From assembly GCA_027318525.1 (NCBI GenBank), contig DAHVPA010000114.1, positions 1-6,270 of the forward strand: a stretch of 6,270 bases of DNA, read 5' to 3'. The notes beneath the pieces were generated by a model. It was not told the DNA's origin. It saw only the letters and a program-made list of their open reading frames with translations, and ran no database searches. Origin of the DNA: Candidatus Cloacimonadota bacterium. Its GTDB lineage: Bacteria > Cloacimonadota > Cloacimonadia > Cloacimonadales > Cloacimonadaceae. Below, one piece after another: positions 6,217-6,270 of the stretch (its first letter is position 1; each line of letters starts with the position of its first letter). The position numbers and the translations under genes were made by a program.

Positions 6217-6270
6217 TGGCATCCCGTAGGGGAATCGAACCCCTGTTGCCTGACTGAGAATCAGGAGTCC
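6217..6270 (-). tRNA. tRNA-Glu (anticodon CUC), 3' part
   Basis: Read on the minus strand, the window ends inside the D arm. The anticodon stem is CCTGA/TCAGG (6261-6265 and 6249-6253) around loop TTCTCAG (6254-6260), with anticodon CTC at 6256-6258, which reads GAG (Glu). A four-base variable loop CAAC follows, then T stem AGGGG/CCCCT with loop TTCGATT, acceptor strand ACGGGAT, discriminator G (6220) and an encoded CCA (6217-6219). The T arm and discriminator closely resemble E. coli tRNA-Glu. The first acceptor strand and most of the D arm are outside the window, so the fold cannot be fully checked. It is convergent with the exported-protein gene, 34 bp apart, with no clear terminator between. 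Confidence 0.93.

Noticed and set aside
6217..6270. tRNA-Glu 3' end as an attachment site for an integrated element
   Set aside because: No second copy of the tRNA 3' end was found in the window and there is no integrase gene, so low GC of the neighbouring gene is the only hint.

Overview
The window looks like an ordinary chromosomal stretch from an uncultured, probably Gram-negative bacterium. It holds the 3' part of a class I aminoacyl-tRNA synthetase gene, a signalling-type locus, an rRNA methyltransferase gene, a small AT-rich gene for an exported protein, and the 3' part of a tRNA gene on the opposite strand. The type 2 IleRS and the kinase-like/SUMF1 combination would fit Cloacimonadota or a related FCB/PVC-type lineage. 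That placement is a guess from gene style, not a measurement.

Layout. Positions 1-2043 (+) carry the C-terminal 680 residues of isoleucyl-tRNA synthetase, closed by a perfect 12-bp hairpin terminator whose T-run overlaps a consensus -35 box. Positions 2119-4185 (+) are a single reading frame broken by one in-frame TAA at 3247-3249. Upstream of the stop are a zinc ribbon, a catalytically dead protein-kinase-like domain and one membrane helix. Downstream are a linker and a SUMF1 (formylglycine-generating-enzyme-like) domain. The intact frame would encode a membrane protein with the pseudokinase inside and the SUMF1 domain outside the cytoplasmic membrane. Positions 4247-5434 (+) encode an RlmI-family 23S rRNA m5C methyltransferase with no Shine-Dalgarno sequence. 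Positions 5457-6182 (+) encode an unrecognised exported protein or lipoprotein with much lower GC than its neighbours. Positions 6217-6270 (-) are the 3' part of tRNA-Glu(CUC).

IleRS, RlmI and tRNA-Glu all serve translation, but the spacing and separate start signals do not suggest one operon. The locus most worth a second look is the interrupted pseudokinase-SUMF1 gene: it is either a recent nonsense mutation, a sequence error, or a split or readthrough gene. No mobile element, CRISPR array or integrase was seen.
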